In this document: positions 63,203 through 64,000 of the stretch, in pieces
How the letters are laid out: the number at the start of each line of letters is the position of its first letter
Position numbering within the stretch: the first letter of the stretch is position 1
NCBI RefSeq assembly: GCF_019649055.1
Contig: NW_026570232.1
Coordinates: 372,001 to 436,000, forward strand
Direction: 5' to 3'
Length of the DNA: 64,000 bases
Source: Paramacrobiotus metropolitanus
Lineage: Eukaryota > Tardigrada > Eutardigrada > Parachela > Macrobiotidae
Translations under genes and position numbers: made by a program
The notes under the pieces: model-generated
Databases searched by the model: none
Seen by the model: only the letters and a program-made list of their open reading frames with translations
Told to the model about the DNA's origin: nothing

Positions 63203-64000
63203 CTAGTCATTCAGTTCGCTTTCGTCGGATTCAGTGTCTATAAATGGTTCAATATCAATCTCCAGCACCGAGCACGGGTTGACCAGTTCGAAGTCATTCA
63301 AAACTTCCGGATGCAGAACACCAAAAACACCGACTCGTTTGCCCAGAGCGATCACCTCAGCGCATCGTCCAGGGAAGAAAGTCGAATCTATCAAACCAAG
63401 CACCTTTGTTAAAACCTTTTCCGTTACGTTTTAATTAACGTAATATTTTAATAAGCAGTAATAAGCCGGCCGGATAAATATTTAACTCGTATTACAGTTA
63501 AACTGATATAATGTTCGTACCAGAGCCGGCCTGAATACAATATCCTTTCTTGTTTTCCTTGCCCCACGGTATACCCAGCAGCTGCATGAAGCGATCTAAG
63601 AGCCCGTGCACAATCTCAAAACCCGACGTCTTCCCGTAATAGGCCGCACAGAAATGTCGGATATTTCTGGCACCGACATCTATCACGCGAACAAAGGATC
63701 GTCAGCTGTTGATGAAAGATGGGCCACTAACACTGGCCACTTAAAAAAGTCACCAACAGACGCGCTAACCTTTTGTTGCATCCTTCCTCACCACGTCGGA
63801 TATTTCAAAAACTTTCATGGGCAATGGCATTTTCTTGTTACCGGCAATGGTTTTCAGTAATCCGGGTATCAAGGTCGTGCGTGCCACTTGGAATTCCAGC
63901 GTTTTAGGATTTGCAATCTCAACAGCTTCTCGATCACCAATATCATGACGTAATTTCTTGGCAATGTCTTCGATGGAACACTGAATCACAATAAAATGCA
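63203..64000 (-). CDS. FARSB: Phenylalanyl-tRNA synthetase beta subunit, 3' part
   Basis: The last three exons, 63980-63770, 63679-63521 and 63387-63203, continue beyond the window edge. They encode [13 protein letters not shown], then [29 protein letters not shown] and [11 protein letters not shown]; then [15 protein letters not shown] with [15 protein letters not shown]; then [27 protein letters not shown] ending in an acidic tail. These follow the B6-B7 core of the eukaryotic cytosolic beta subunit, which pairs with alpha to charge tRNA-Phe. Phases are consistent across both junctions (GT/AG). Confidence 0.95.

Overview
The window is eukaryotic DNA from a compact animal genome. Host genes carry many short spliceosomal introns (about 50-350 bp) and match conserved bilaterian proteins: LIN-7, POLR1A, an RPC8-like Pol III subunit, a CNG channel, a tyrosine/aromatic amino acid decarboxylase and FARSB. 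The tyrosine-decarboxylase-like enzyme points to a protostome. A tardigrade or another small ecdysozoan would fit, but the sequence alone does not prove it.

Layout. 1-3.5 kb: a repeat-rich flank with a 33-bp minisatellite and three 407-bp direct repeats. 3.5-16.2 kb: a large Ty3/Gypsy-like retroelement on the minus strand with five long intact ORFs: ORF0, Gag, a protease-bearing ORF3, ORF4, and Pol with RT, RNase H and integrase. Gag/ORF3 and ORF4/Pol are joined by canonical -1 frameshift heptamers. The octamer AAAGGTCA is scattered through the element about 60 times, in all three codon phases and in the leader. 16.2-18 kb: leader, promoter-like motifs and three matched stem-loops. 18.1-20.9 kb: POLR3H-like (+) and lin-7 (-), converging. 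21,545-35,719: one full-length Maverick/Polinton bounded by a 6-bp target duplication (CCAGTG) and inverted termini starting AG. It carries packaging ATPase, integrase, penton-like minor capsid, pVI-like, major capsid, maturation protease and protein-primed PolB genes. It also encodes a TATA-binding-protein homologue, which I do not know as a standard Polinton gene. 37-38.9 kb: an MFS transporter resembling a fungal-type family. 41.5-50.2 kb: POLR1A in 29 exons, complete. 54.4-57.3 kb: a CNG-type channel. 58.6-61.9 kb: the decarboxylase on the minus strand. 63.2-64 kb: the 3' end of FARSB on the minus strand, running off the window.

The host genes look intact and unrelated to one another; they are not an operon. 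The Polinton copy has several single-base frameshifts, while the neighbouring retroelement keeps four ORFs of 1.1-4 kb open. The shifts are therefore more likely real decay than poor base calling, although several fall in A-runs. Exon boundaries were read by eye from GT/AG sites, reading phase and protein similarity; no alignment or search was run.
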